From assembly GCA_015064195.1 (NCBI GenBank), contig SVSO01000149.1:1-7399 (forward strand): a stretch of DNA of 7,399 nucleotides, given 5' to 3'. The translations under genes and the position numbers were made by a program. Position 1 is the first letter of the stretch. Each line of letters begins with the position of its first letter. The stretch comes from Oscillospiraceae bacterium. Lineage in GTDB: Bacteria > Bacillota_A > Clostridia > Oscillospirales > CAG-272. Shown one piece after another: positions 1 to 5,558 of this stretch. The notes under the pieces were generated by a model that had not been told where the DNA came from, did not search any database, and saw only the letters and a program-made list of their open reading frames with translations.

Positions 1-1
1 C

Positions 2-586
2 GTGAAGGGCGAAGTCACCGGAGATGGCCAGGGCGGTATCTTCCCCCTTACCTCCAAAACCGGTATCAAGATGATGTCCGTCAACCTTCTTTTAGAGGAT
101 GAAACCACTCCTGTCGTCTGGAGAGGTCCTGTCATCGCCGGAACGGTCAAGCAGTTCTGGACTGACGTGATCTGGGACGATGTGGACTTCATGTTCGTGG
201 ATATGCCTCCGGGAACCGGTGACGTTCCGCTGACTGTGTTCCAGTCCATTCCGCTGGACGGCATTATCATCGTCACCAGCCCTCAGGAGCTGGTTTCCAT
301 GATCGTCTCCAAGGCGGCAAACATGGCGAAGATGATGAACATCCCCGTCCTCGGCATCGTGGAGAATATGTCCAGCTTCAAGTGCCCCGACTGCAATAAG
401 GAGTACAAGATCTTCGGCGAAAGCCACATCGACGAGGTTGCGGACAAGTTCGGCTACGAGGTGATGGCCCGGATGCCCATCGACCCCAGACTCGCCGTAC
501 TCTGCGACAAGGGTATGCTGGAGCTGATGGAAAACGATTATCTCGACAAAGCAGCTGACAAGCTGGAAACGCTTCTCGACAAATAA
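2..586 (+). CDS. mrp: Mrp/ApbC/NBP35-family P-loop ATPase, 5'-truncated by window edge
   Basis: This is the C-terminal part (194 codons visible) of a Mrp/ApbC-type ATPase, a cytoplasmic family that carries and transfers iron-sulfur clusters. The gene is cut by the window start. Its Walker A loop, which in the family lies about 70-100 residues before this point, is outside, so the GTG at position 2 should not be taken as the real start. Visible family marks are the segment around residues 35-50 (VVWRGP, then AGTVKQF), the conserved VDMPPGTGD motif (residues 66-74), TSPQE at 92-96, and ENMSSF followed by the C-P-D-C pair (128-131), the CxxC that bridges a cluster at the dimer interface in this family. 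The TAA stop is followed directly by a strong hairpin terminator, so it is the last gene of its transcript. It converges with the next gene and looks like an unrelated housekeeping neighbour of the AraC/lipoprotein region. Family assignment is firm; the bound metal cofactor is inferred. Confidence 0.93.
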   Translation: MKGEVTGDGQGGIFPLTSKTGIKMMSVNLLLEDETTPVVWRGPVIAGTVKQFWTDVIWDDVDFMFVDMPPGTGDVPLTVFQSIPLDGIIIVTSPQELVSMIVSKAANMAKMMNIPVLGIVENMSSFKCPDCNKEYKIFGESHIDEVADKFGYEVMARMPIDPRLAVLCDKGMLELMENDYLDKAADKLETLLDK

Positions 587-592
587 GCTTAC

Positions 593-625
593 AAAATCGG
601 CCGCGCGGATGCGCGGCCGATTTTT
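593..625. terminator. Bidirectional intrinsic terminator between convergent genes
   Basis: A perfect 14-bp inverted repeat (593-606 with 611-624) encloses a GGAT loop. The plus strand ends the stem in five T (621-625), and the minus strand ends it in four U from the A-run at 593-596. It lies between the stop of the Mrp gene (586) and the stop of the leftward beta-helix gene (628), so it can serve both. Confidence 0.9.
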
Positions 626-627
626 CA

Positions 628-1785
628 TTATTTCAGCTTGTTGTTGAGATTTCTCACCAAAATCTGCGTGCCGTGTCCTTCTTCAAAGAACGGCTCATCC
701 GTCATGTTGCAGCCGTGGGTGGGTGTCACATGGTCGATGACATACTCAATGGTGCCGCGCCAGCTGCCGGGCTGCATCTCGGTGGCACGGTGACGGCCCT
801 CCAGATAATCCGGTGCCAGTCTGTCCGTATGGCCGGGGCAGGTATTGGGCCACTGGATGTTCATGCCGTGGATGGTGATGGCCTGGGCGTGCTGGTCAAT
901 GGTGTGACCGCGATGGCCTACATTGCCGAAGATGGGCATATGGATGTTGTGCTCGTCCAAAAGATTCACGCAGGTGACGGGATACATAGGCCAGCCGAAA
1001 TCCGCATTCCGGTTATCCTCGGCGGCATCGATGCTGTGGCGGCCGATGTAGCAGTCGAAAGCAAAGCCATAGTGATTATACAGCGCGGACAGGCTCTCGC
1101 AGTACACGTGCTCGCCGCCGATGTCAAAGCCGATGCCGAAGCCCTGCACCGCCAGATTCTTCCACTCGGTGGAGTAGAAATTGGAGCCGGCGCATCCGCG
1201 GAAGCCGATGGACTTGGGATGCGGCACGGGAATGCCCTCCGCCGTAGCAAGATTCACCTCCCGGGGATCAAAGGATGTGACCCAGTTGTCCTCATACCGT
1301 GCCGCCATGGCAAACCGTCCGTCAAAGACGATGACCGGTTTGTGGCTGCCGGGGAGCCGTACCACCAGATTGCGGATGATAAGGCCTCTGCCGTAGAGGC
1401 TGTTTCCGTCGGAATAGAACAGAGAGAACTGCTCCTCATCGGACAGCGATTCGTAAAATTCCTTACCCATGGTGATGACCGCGCCGTCAAGATACCCGAG
1501 GGGCGTTTTTGCACCCTCCAGCACATGATAGCGCGCACGGTTCTGGGAATAATACTTCATCGGCGGCTCGGGATTGAAAAAGCAGATGCCGCCCCGATGT
1601 GTGCGCTCACCGTGAGAATTGATGATATACGTTCCGCGCATCAGAACACAGCTGACATCCAGCCGATCCGCCTCATCGATGGCCTTCTGCAGCGTGGGAC
1701 GCGCATCCTCCTCCGGGCAGATGTAGTCGGCCTTGCGCTTCAACTCCTCGGGAGAATCAAATGCGGCGCAAACAATATGATACAT
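628..1785 (-). CDS. Hypothetical protein, probable pectate-lyase-like right-handed beta-helix
   Basis: The gene encodes 385 residues. ATG at 1785 is chosen because an AAAGGA ribosome binding site lies 10 nt upstream (1796-1801) and a consensus promoter lies behind it. I recognise the fold only by pattern. Residues 27-54 (DARPTLQKAIDEAD, then VLMRGTYIINS) match the entry of pectate-lyase-3/beta-helix proteins, where a DDTxAlqxAID helix is followed by a strand ending in G-T-Y-x-I. Later stretches have the short-strand, Asn/Gly-turn rhythm of beta-helix rungs (about 133-155, 207-250, 270-312). There is no signal peptide or membrane segment, so it is probably cytoplasmic, unlike secreted pectinases. 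His, Asp and Trp are abundant (for example GHRGHTIDQHAQ at 290-301), which suits a carbohydrate-active or metal-binding pocket, but no catalytic set can be named. Its association with AraC regulators and binding lipoproteins suggests a sugar-related role. Function is unknown; lyase, epimerase or non-catalytic glycan binder all remain possible. Confidence 0.75.
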   Translation of the reverse strand: MYHIVCAAFDSPEELKRKADYICPEEDARPTLQKAIDEADRLDVSCVLMRGTYIINSHGERTHRGGICFFNPEPPMKYYSQNRARYHVLEGAKTPLGYLDGAVITMGKEFYESLSDEEQFSLFYSDGNSLYGRGLIIRNLVVRLPGSHKPVIVFDGRFAMAARYEDNWVTSFDPREVNLATAEGIPVPHPKSIGFRGCAGSNFYSTEWKNLAVQGFGIGFDIGGEHVYCESLSALYNHYGFAFDCYIGRHSIDAAEDNRNADFGWPMYPVTCVNLLDEHNIHMPIFGNVGHRGHTIDQHAQAITIHGMNIQWPNTCPGHTDRLAPDYLEGRHRATEMQPGSWRGTIEYVIDHVTPTHGCNMTDEPFFEEGHGTQILVRNLNNKLK

Positions 1786-1837
1786 AATAACATTATCCTT
1801 TCTGACTGTATTCTCGGCATAAAATCATGCTGTTATC

Positions 1838-1866
1838 ATTATACCGCATCTGCCGCATAAATGCAA
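1838..1866 (-). promoter_or_regulatory. Promoter of the beta-helix gene
   Basis: On the minus strand a perfect TATAAT (-10, 1843-1838) lies 17 bp from TTGCAT (-35, 1866-1861), which matches TTGACA at only three positions. Transcription would start near 1831, leaving a leader of about 45 nt. The promoter sits in the 114-bp gap after the upstream AraC gene, so the beta-helix gene can be transcribed alone, although read-through from AraC is possible because I see no clear terminator between them. Confidence 0.7.
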
Positions 1867-1869
1867 TCG

Positions 1870-1901
1870 ATAAATCGTGCATCTATTTAAGATAATCGCT
1901 C
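1870..1901 (-). promoter_or_regulatory. Candidate activator site: weak 21-bp-period repeat upstream of the beta-helix promoter
   Basis: On the minus strand CGATT occurs at 1898-1894 and again at 1877-1873, exactly 21 bp apart, within the similar words CGATTATC and CGATTTATC. The promoter-proximal copy starts 34 bp from the first base of the -10, the same offset as the repeats at the two lipoprotein promoters. The distal copy runs into the AraC stop codon (1900-1902). An imperfect inverted repeat (ATGCA at 1861-1865, TGCAT at 1878-1882) overlaps the -35 as well. The match is short (6 of 11 positions), so this is a suggestion resting mainly on position. Confidence 0.35.
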
Positions 1902-2027
1902 ATTTTCCCCGTCCAAGGAAAAATGCAGTCGGGGTGATGCCGGTATATTTTTTGAATTCTTTGGCAAAATAGCCGTAGTCCCGGAAGCCCACCGCCGATG
2001 CGATCTCGTTAATGTGCAGAGAGCTGT
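1899..2027 (-). repeat. Near-identical AraC 3' segment, copy 1 (partner 4521-4649)
   Basis: Over 129 bp, positions 1899-2027 match 4521-4649 with only five differences, at 1958, 1960, 1962, 1963 and 2005. The first 59 bp are identical. Even third codon positions agree, unlike the rest of the two genes, so this is more than protein-level conservation. It covers the second helix-turn-helix and the C-terminus. A recent gene conversion is the simplest reading. Confidence 0.9.
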
Positions 2028-2820
2028 TCTGATAAAACGTCTGTGACCTTGCGATACGGAATTCGCAGAGATAATGGGAAAAATTCGTGCCGAAATTCTC
2101 ATGAAACAGCCGGCAGAAATGGTTGAGATTGTAGGACATGGCCTCACTTACGGCGGCGGTGGACAATTCGTCCGCATAATGCTCGTTCAGATAGGCCGTC
2201 ACCCTGCGGATAAACCGCATATCCCGGCTGCCGATCTCAATCAGCGGCCGCTCCACATAACAATGCAGGATGAGCTGCGACAACAGCTCATAAACCACCG
2301 ACATCTGCTGGCTGTCATTGTATGGGCACGCTTTATCATCCCACAGCTGCATCAGCCGGTTCATCGCCGCTTCCAACGCCGGCATGGCCGGATGATCAGC
2401 GGAAATATGCTCTGTGAAGTGTCCCGTCCCCAGCAGGATCCGGTTCAGACATTCCCGAAGCCCGCACTGCACCGCCGGCACGAAAAATCCCAGCTCAATC
2501 TGAATGCACAGATACTGCAGCACACCGGTGTCAGTGCTGTAATCACCGCTGTGCTCGATATAGGGATTGACGATCATCAGTTCACCTGCACCAATCGCCA
2601 GCGAAGCTTTCTCAAGGCAGGCATCAAGTCTGCCTTTCTGCACCAGAATCAACTCCAGCGTCTCGTGCTGATGACGAAGAAAGCATCGGATCTGCTCATG
2701 CTCAAGCTCATGATCGCGCACAAACCATTTCGTATAGATACCCGTCTCCGGATCTGCATATGCGGAAAACAGATTGATCGGAAGACTCCGATATTCATAA
2801 TAGTGCGAATCGTTATACAC
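1900..2820 (-). CDS. AraC-family transcriptional regulator (module 1)
   Basis: A 306-residue cytoplasmic regulator with an N-terminal cupin-like effector-binding domain and a C-terminal AraC/XylS DNA-binding domain. In the cupin part, HQHETLELILVQKG (50-63) and GAGELMIVNPYIEH (77-90) carry the usual His and Gly of an AraC sugar-sensing cupin. The two helix-turn-helices are at about 219-244 and 269-294, the second with the family signature (INEIASAVGF, then YFAKEFKKYTGITP). The start is a GTG at 2820. An AAGGGAGGTG ribosome binding site (2835-2826) lies 6-7 nt before it, and the resulting N-terminus aligns with the paralogue at 4522-5439; the open frame continues to 3006 but without support. 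It is divergent from the lipoprotein gene at 2992 and probably controls it, itself, and perhaps the beta-helix gene downstream. Its last 129 bp are almost identical to the paralogue. The effector is unknown; a carbohydrate is the usual ligand type. Confidence 0.92.
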   Translation of the reverse strand: MYNDSHYYEYRSLPINLFSAYADPETGIYTKWFVRDHELEHEQIRCFLRHQHETLELILVQKGRLDACLEKASLAIGAGELMIVNPYIEHSGDYSTDTGVLQYLCIQIELGFFVPAVQCGLRECLNRILLGTGHFTEHISADHPAMPALEAAMNRLMQLWDDKACPYNDSQQMSVVYELLSQLILHCYVERPLIEIGSRDMRFIRRVTAYLNEHYADELSTAAVSEAMSYNLNHFCRLFHENFGTNFSHYLCEFRIARSQTFYQNSSLHINEIASAVGFRDYGYFAKEFKKYTGITPTAFFLGRGK

Positions 2821-2841
2821 AGCCGCACCTCCCTTGACTCT

Positions 2842-2871
2842 ATTGTACCAGATAACACCCGGCTTTGTCAA
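2842..2871 (-). promoter_or_regulatory. Strong promoter of AraC module 1
   Basis: On the minus strand a perfect TTGACA (2871-2866) is followed after 18 bp by TACAAT (2847-2842) with an upstream TG (extended -10). The start should fall near 2835, which is where the ribosome binding site begins, so the leader is only about 15 nt. CCTTGAC over the -35 (2873-2867) and GTCAAGG just before the ribosome binding site (2838-2832) form a 7-bp inverted repeat bracketing the promoter, which could be an autoregulatory pair or chance. Confidence 0.8.
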
Positions 2872-2878
2872 GGAAATT

Positions 2879-2911
2879 ATCAATTTTATAATACTGAATG
2901 CTAATTTTATA
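2879..2911 (+). promoter_or_regulatory. Candidate AraC operator: 21-bp-period direct repeat upstream of lipoprotein 1
   Basis: AATTTTATA occurs at 2882-2890 and at 2903-2911, an exact 9-bp repeat with a 21-bp period. The promoter-proximal copy ends 2 bp before the weak -35 at 2914-2919. Tandem half-sites 21 bp apart abutting the -35 are the arrangement bound by AraC at araI1-araI2, so I infer that the neighbouring AraC protein activates from here. The repeat is AT-rich, which raises the chance of a coincidental match. Confidence 0.55.
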
Positions 2912-2913
2912 TC

Positions 2914-2942
2914 TGTTCTTTTGGTCGTTGATATGATATAAT
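2914..2942 (+). promoter_or_regulatory. Promoter of lipoprotein 1 (extended -10, poor -35)
   Basis: TATAAT at 2937-2942 is preceded by TGA, giving the extended -10 TGATATAAT. At 17 bp distance the -35 is TGTTCT (2914-2919), which matches TTGACA poorly. The paralogous promoter has the same extended -10 and the related -35 TGTTCA at the same distance. A good -10 with a degenerate -35 is typical of activator-dependent promoters. Confidence 0.75.
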
Positions 2943-2948
2943 AAATAT

Positions 2949-2970
2949 GGTCAATCCGTTGACCGGTCAA
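2949..2970 (+). promoter_or_regulatory. GGTCAA/TTGACC palindrome at the lipoprotein 1 transcription start
   Basis: Three copies of one hexamer lie together: GGTCAA (2949-2954), its inverse TTGACC (2959-2964) after a TCCG loop, and GGTCAA (2965-2970). The last two form a perfect 12-bp palindrome. The predicted start is near 2949, so in the RNA the first two copies would form a 6-bp hairpin at the very 5' end. As DNA it could be an operator of a second regulator. Lipoprotein 2 has nothing equivalent in its leader. Confidence 0.55.
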
Positions 2971-2991
2971 AATCTGAAAGGAGCAATCGAA

Positions 2992-4482
2992 ATGAAACAA
3001 AAGCAAATCATTACATGGCTTCTCCTTGCCGCAATGATGCTGTCAGCTGCATCCTGCGGTTCCGGCGAGGACGCATCTGTCAGCGACACCCCGACAGAGG
3101 ATACCACCGCCGAAACAACTGCCGGATATCCCTATCCCACCAAGGATTTCGGCGGATATACTTTCAAGATTCTCAATCTGGACGAGCAGTACGGCTGCTA
3201 CATCCGCGTGGATTTCGATGAGCAGACCGGCGAAACGCTGGACGACGCAGTATACAATCGCAACCGTCGTGTGGAAGAACGGCTGAATTTCCAGCTGGAT
3301 GAAGTCATTCTTACCGGCGGTTCCGCATGGTCTACCGGTCAGATTTCCGTCTGCGATGCGCTGATCCAATCCGTTATGGCCGACGATGACATCTATGATG
3401 CGGCATATTCGCCCATCTACTTCAAGCCGTCCCTGGTAACGGACGGTTATGTCCTCAATCTTCTGGATATTCCCGAGCTTCATCTTTATGATGAATACTG
3501 GGATGCCGTGGTCAACGAGGAAATGACGGCAGGCGATACCCTGTACACCGCTTCCGGCCCGCTCAACTTCATGTCACTGGATCTTTCATGGGCACTGCTG
3601 TTCAATCAGGATATGATGGATGACCGCAAGATGGAATATCCCTATCAGCTGGTGCGCGACGGAAAATGGACTCTCGATAAGATGAACGAATACGTGGAGG
3701 CCGGCGCGAATCTGAACGGCGACGAATCCTTCGCCATCAAGGCAGACGGCAGCTGCATCTACGGCATCGCGGCGCATCTTACCTCCCCCACCGCATTTCT
3801 GAATGCCGCTGATGTGGACATCTACGAGCGCGACAGCTCCGGCGATCTGAAGATGACCTTCGGCGGTGAGCGGATCTATGACGCACTGGAAAAGATCGCA
3901 AAAATGTGCACCAAGTCGGACGGCAAGGCTTACTACAACAATGCGAACCTCACAGATCCCACCGGCTATATGAGCCTCTTTGCCTCCAACCGTGCGCTCT
4001 TTATCACCTGCGAGCTGAAGTCGGCAATGGAAGAGCGGGCAATGGAAGCCACCTTCGGTCTTGTTCCCATGCCAAAGCTGGATGAAACGCAGAAATCCTA
4101 TCGCTCCTATGTCACCTACTCCACCGCATTCCTGACCATCCCCAAGACGCAGGACGATCCGAGCCGCACCGGTATGATTCTGGATGCGCTGACCTACGAG
4201 AGCTGGAAGGATGTTCTCCCCATTTACTACGACATCACCGTTTCTCAGAAGGGACTGCGCAATGAAGAATCCATTGAAATGATGAAAATCGTCCGTGACT
4301 GCCGCAGTATCGATTTTACGCGGGTATATACCATCACGGAGCAGACCGGCGATAATATCGCACGTCTGGTTTCCGGCGGCACCGGCGATACCGGAAATGC
4401 CGCTTCCATCATCGCCAAGGGTATTCCCGCTGCTCAGACCAAGCTGGATGAAATTGTCGGTTTACTTGCAGAAAACAAATAG
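2992..4482 (+). CDS. Extracellular solute-binding lipoprotein (module 1)
   Basis: A 496-residue secreted lipoprotein of the large clostridial ABC-type substrate-binding group. The ATG at 2992 is chosen over the upstream in-frame start at 2947 because AAAGGAG lies 8 nt before it and the signal peptide begins there: KQK, a hydrophobic stretch (6-20) and a lipobox-like AASC with lipidated Cys22. An acidic Ser/Thr linker (23-45) joins the membrane anchor to the body. Recognisable blocks are GGYTFKILN (54-62), FDEQTGETLDDAVY (75-88), KPSLVTDGYVLNLLDIPEL (145-163), YPYQLVRDGKWTLDK (216-230), ITCELKSA, TFGLVPMPK, and SQKGLRNEESIEM (418-430). All recur in the lipoprotein at 5590-7044, showing paralogy. 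Length and layout fit binding proteins for sugars or oligosaccharides, but the ligand cannot be read from sequence. No permease or ATPase gene follows; the transcript ends at a hairpin 10 nt after the stop. Control by the divergent AraC is inferred. Confidence 0.85.
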   Translation: MKQKQIITWLLLAAMMLSAASCGSGEDASVSDTPTEDTTAETTAGYPYPTKDFGGYTFKILNLDEQYGCYIRVDFDEQTGETLDDAVYNRNRRVEERLNFQLDEVILTGGSAWSTGQISVCDALIQSVMADDDIYDAAYSPIYFKPSLVTDGYVLNLLDIPELHLYDEYWDAVVNEEMTAGDTLYTASGPLNFMSLDLSWALLFNQDMMDDRKMEYPYQLVRDGKWTLDKMNEYVEAGANLNGDESFAIKADGSCIYGIAAHLTSPTAFLNAADVDIYERDSSGDLKMTFGGERIYDALEKIAKMCTKSDGKAYYNNANLTDPTGYMSLFASNRALFITCELKSAMEERAMEATFGLVPMPKLDETQKSYRSYVTYSTAFLTIPKTQDDPSRTGMILDALTYESWKDVLPIYYDITVSQKGLRNEESIEMMKIVRDCRSIDFTRVYTITEQTGDNIARLVSGGTGDTGNAASIIAKGIPAAQTKLDEIVGLLAENK

Positions 4483-4492
4483 CACGCAAAAA

Positions 4493-4517
4493 GGAGCAGA
4501 TCGAAATGATCTGCTCC
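4493..4517. terminator. Intrinsic terminator between lipoprotein 1 and AraC module 2
   Basis: A 10-bp perfect stem (4493-4502 with 4508-4517) closes a GAAAT loop. On the minus strand it is followed at once by five U (4492-4488), making it a good terminator for the leftward AraC gene whose stop is at 4522. On the plus strand the tail (CCTTCTCATTTT) is a weaker U-tract, but can end the lipoprotein transcript (stop at 4482). The two genes converge with only 39 bp between stops. Confidence 0.8.
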
Positions 4518-4520
4518 CTT

Positions 4521-4649
4521 CTCATTTTCCCCGTCCAAGGAAAAATGCAGTCGGGGTGATGCCGGTATATTTTTTGAATGCCTCCGCAAAATAGCCGTAG
4601 TCCCGGAAGCCCACCGCCGATGCGATTTCGTTAATGTGCAGAGAGCTGT
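4521..4649 (-). repeat. Near-identical AraC 3' segment, copy 2 (partner 1899-2027)
   Basis: Second copy of the 129-bp segment, in direct orientation at a distance of 2,622 bp. Identity breaks off one base before the AraC stop on the left and inside the codons after the second helix-turn-helix on the right. Recombination between the two copies would delete lipoprotein 1 and most of AraC 1 and leave one in-frame chimeric AraC facing lipoprotein 2. Confidence 0.9.
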
Positions 4650-5439
4650 CGCGGTGGTAATACAGTGACCTGACAATGCGGTATTCGCTGAGATAGCGGG
4701 AAAAGCTGTTGTGAAAATTGGCGCGGAACAGGTGACAGAAGTGGGAGAGATTGTAACTCAGCGCACTGCTGATGACCGAGGTTGACAGCTCCTCCGTATA
4801 ATGCTGCTCCAGATAATCCACCACACTGCGGATAAAGTGCAGGTCGCGGCTGTCTCTCTGCTCATCCGGCATATCGACGTAAAAATGCTTGATCAGATGA
4901 GCCAGCAGCTCATACACCTCCGCCATCAGCAGGCAGTCGTTCTCCGCGCTGTCGTTGCCCTCCCTCAGACGTTCACGCAGTGTCCCGATGAGCGCGGCAA
5001 CAGGGGATGCCGCCGGATGGGAGGCGGGAACATATTCACAGAAATGTCCGGTGCCGTCCAGCAGATGCACGATGGCATCCCGGAGCCGGTTCTGCACCGC
5101 CGGGATGAAAAATCCCAGTTCAATCTGCACGCACCGGTAGCAGTTCGGCATCTCCGACAGCCGAAAATCGCCCGCATGGTGGATAAAGGGATTGACGATC
5201 ACAAAATCGCCTGCACCCAGCCGGAATTTCTGATCCTCAAGCTCGATATGCAGGATCCCCTCCATGTTGTAAAGAAGCTCCACCGTCTCATGCTGATGCC
5301 GGATGAAATACCGGCGAAGCTCCTGATCCTCTCCGTGAAGCGGCCAATGCCCGTATTTGGGATTTCCGTCGTCCGCTGTAGTGTCAAACACGCTGATAGG
5401 CAGTGTTCTGTATTTTGCCTTATGGTCAGTACGATACAT
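4522..5439 (-). CDS. AraC-family transcriptional regulator (module 2)
   Basis: A 305-residue paralogue of the AraC protein at 1900-2820. An ATG also exists at 5445, but it touches the GGAGGG ribosome binding site (5451-5446) with no spacing. The ATG at 5439 has a normal 6-nt spacing and gives an N-terminus (MYRTDHKAKYRTLPISVF) that aligns residue for residue with the paralogue, so I use it. The cupin part shows IRHQHETVELLYNMEG (46-61) and GAGDFVIVNPFIHHAGD (75-91). The helix-turn-helices are at about 218-243 and 268-293. The second is nearly identical to the paralogue, with only KE to EA at 286-287. The first differs at several exposed positions (SHFCHLFRANFH against NHFCRLFHENFG), and the cupin halves differ throughout. 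This suggests shared DNA recognition in part, with different effectors. It is divergent from the lipoprotein gene at 5590, its probable target. Confidence 0.92.
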   Translation of the reverse strand: MYRTDHKAKYRTLPISVFDTTADDGNPKYGHWPLHGEDQELRRYFIRHQHETVELLYNMEGILHIELEDQKFRLGAGDFVIVNPFIHHAGDFRLSEMPNCYRCVQIELGFFIPAVQNRLRDAIVHLLDGTGHFCEYVPASHPAASPVAALIGTLRERLREGNDSAENDCLLMAEVYELLAHLIKHFYVDMPDEQRDSRDLHFIRSVVDYLEQHYTEELSTSVISSALSYNLSHFCHLFRANFHNSFSRYLSEYRIVRSLYYHRDSSLHINEIASAVGFRDYGYFAEAFKKYTGITPTAFFLGRGK

Positions 5440-5457
5440 ATCCATCCCTCCGACACC

Positions 5458-5486
5458 ATTATATCAGGTTTTTGGACCGATGTCAA
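5458..5486 (-). promoter_or_regulatory. Consensus promoter of AraC module 2
   Basis: On the minus strand a perfect TTGACA (5486-5481), a 17-bp spacer and a perfect TATAAT (5463-5458), the latter extended by TGA, form an ideal housekeeping promoter. The start should fall near 5451, right at the ribosome binding site, giving a leader of about 12 nt as in the paralogue. Strong constitutive expression of the regulator is expected unless it represses itself. Confidence 0.88.
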
Positions 5487-5491
5487 GCGTG

Positions 5492-5531
5492 ATTGCCAAA
5501 TTAGCAACAGCAATCGCCAAAATAGCCGCTG
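5492..5531 (+). promoter_or_regulatory. Candidate AraC operator: 19-bp direct repeats with 21-bp period
   Basis: Positions 5492-5510 and 5513-5531 match at 14 of 19 bases, with a core GCCAAATTAGC (5495-5505) against GCCAAAATAGC (5516-5526) matching at 10 of 11. The period is 21 bp, two helical turns, and the proximal copy overlaps the weak -35 (5530-5535) by 2 bp. This is the araI1-araI2 geometry. Measured from the -10, the cores fall at the same places as the repeat in front of lipoprotein 1. Binding by the divergent AraC is inferred. Confidence 0.7.
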
Positions 5532-5558
5532 TTCAAAAGGCGCAGTTTGTGATATAAT
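5530..5558 (+). promoter_or_regulatory. Promoter of lipoprotein 2 (extended -10, poor -35)
   Basis: TATAAT at 5553-5558 with an upstream TGA gives an extended -10. The -35 at 17 bp is TGTTCA (5530-5535), a poor match to TTGACA. The start should be near 5565, leaving a leader of about 25 nt that holds only the ribosome binding site. Confidence 0.78.

Noticed and set aside
673..1860. Long plus-strand open frame (395 codons)
   Set aside because: It is antisense to the beta-helix gene, has low-complexity composition (runs of A, V, H, G), no ribosome binding site and no family motifs. The minus-strand gene has a promoter, ribosome binding site and terminator.
1861..1882. Inverted repeat after AraC module 1 as its terminator
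   Set aside because: The pairing is interrupted, there is no U-tract, and it overlaps the -35 of the next gene, so it fits a regulatory site better than a terminator.
2074..2904. Plus-strand open frame of 276 codons
   Set aside because: Antisense shadow of AraC module 1; the composition (many H, Q, R, I) is not protein-like and it runs into the divergent promoter region.
2821..3006. N-terminal extension of AraC module 1 to the ATG at 3006
   Set aside because: It would cover the promoters of both genes and overlap the lipoprotein start. The GTG at 2820 has a strong ribosome binding site and matches the paralogue.
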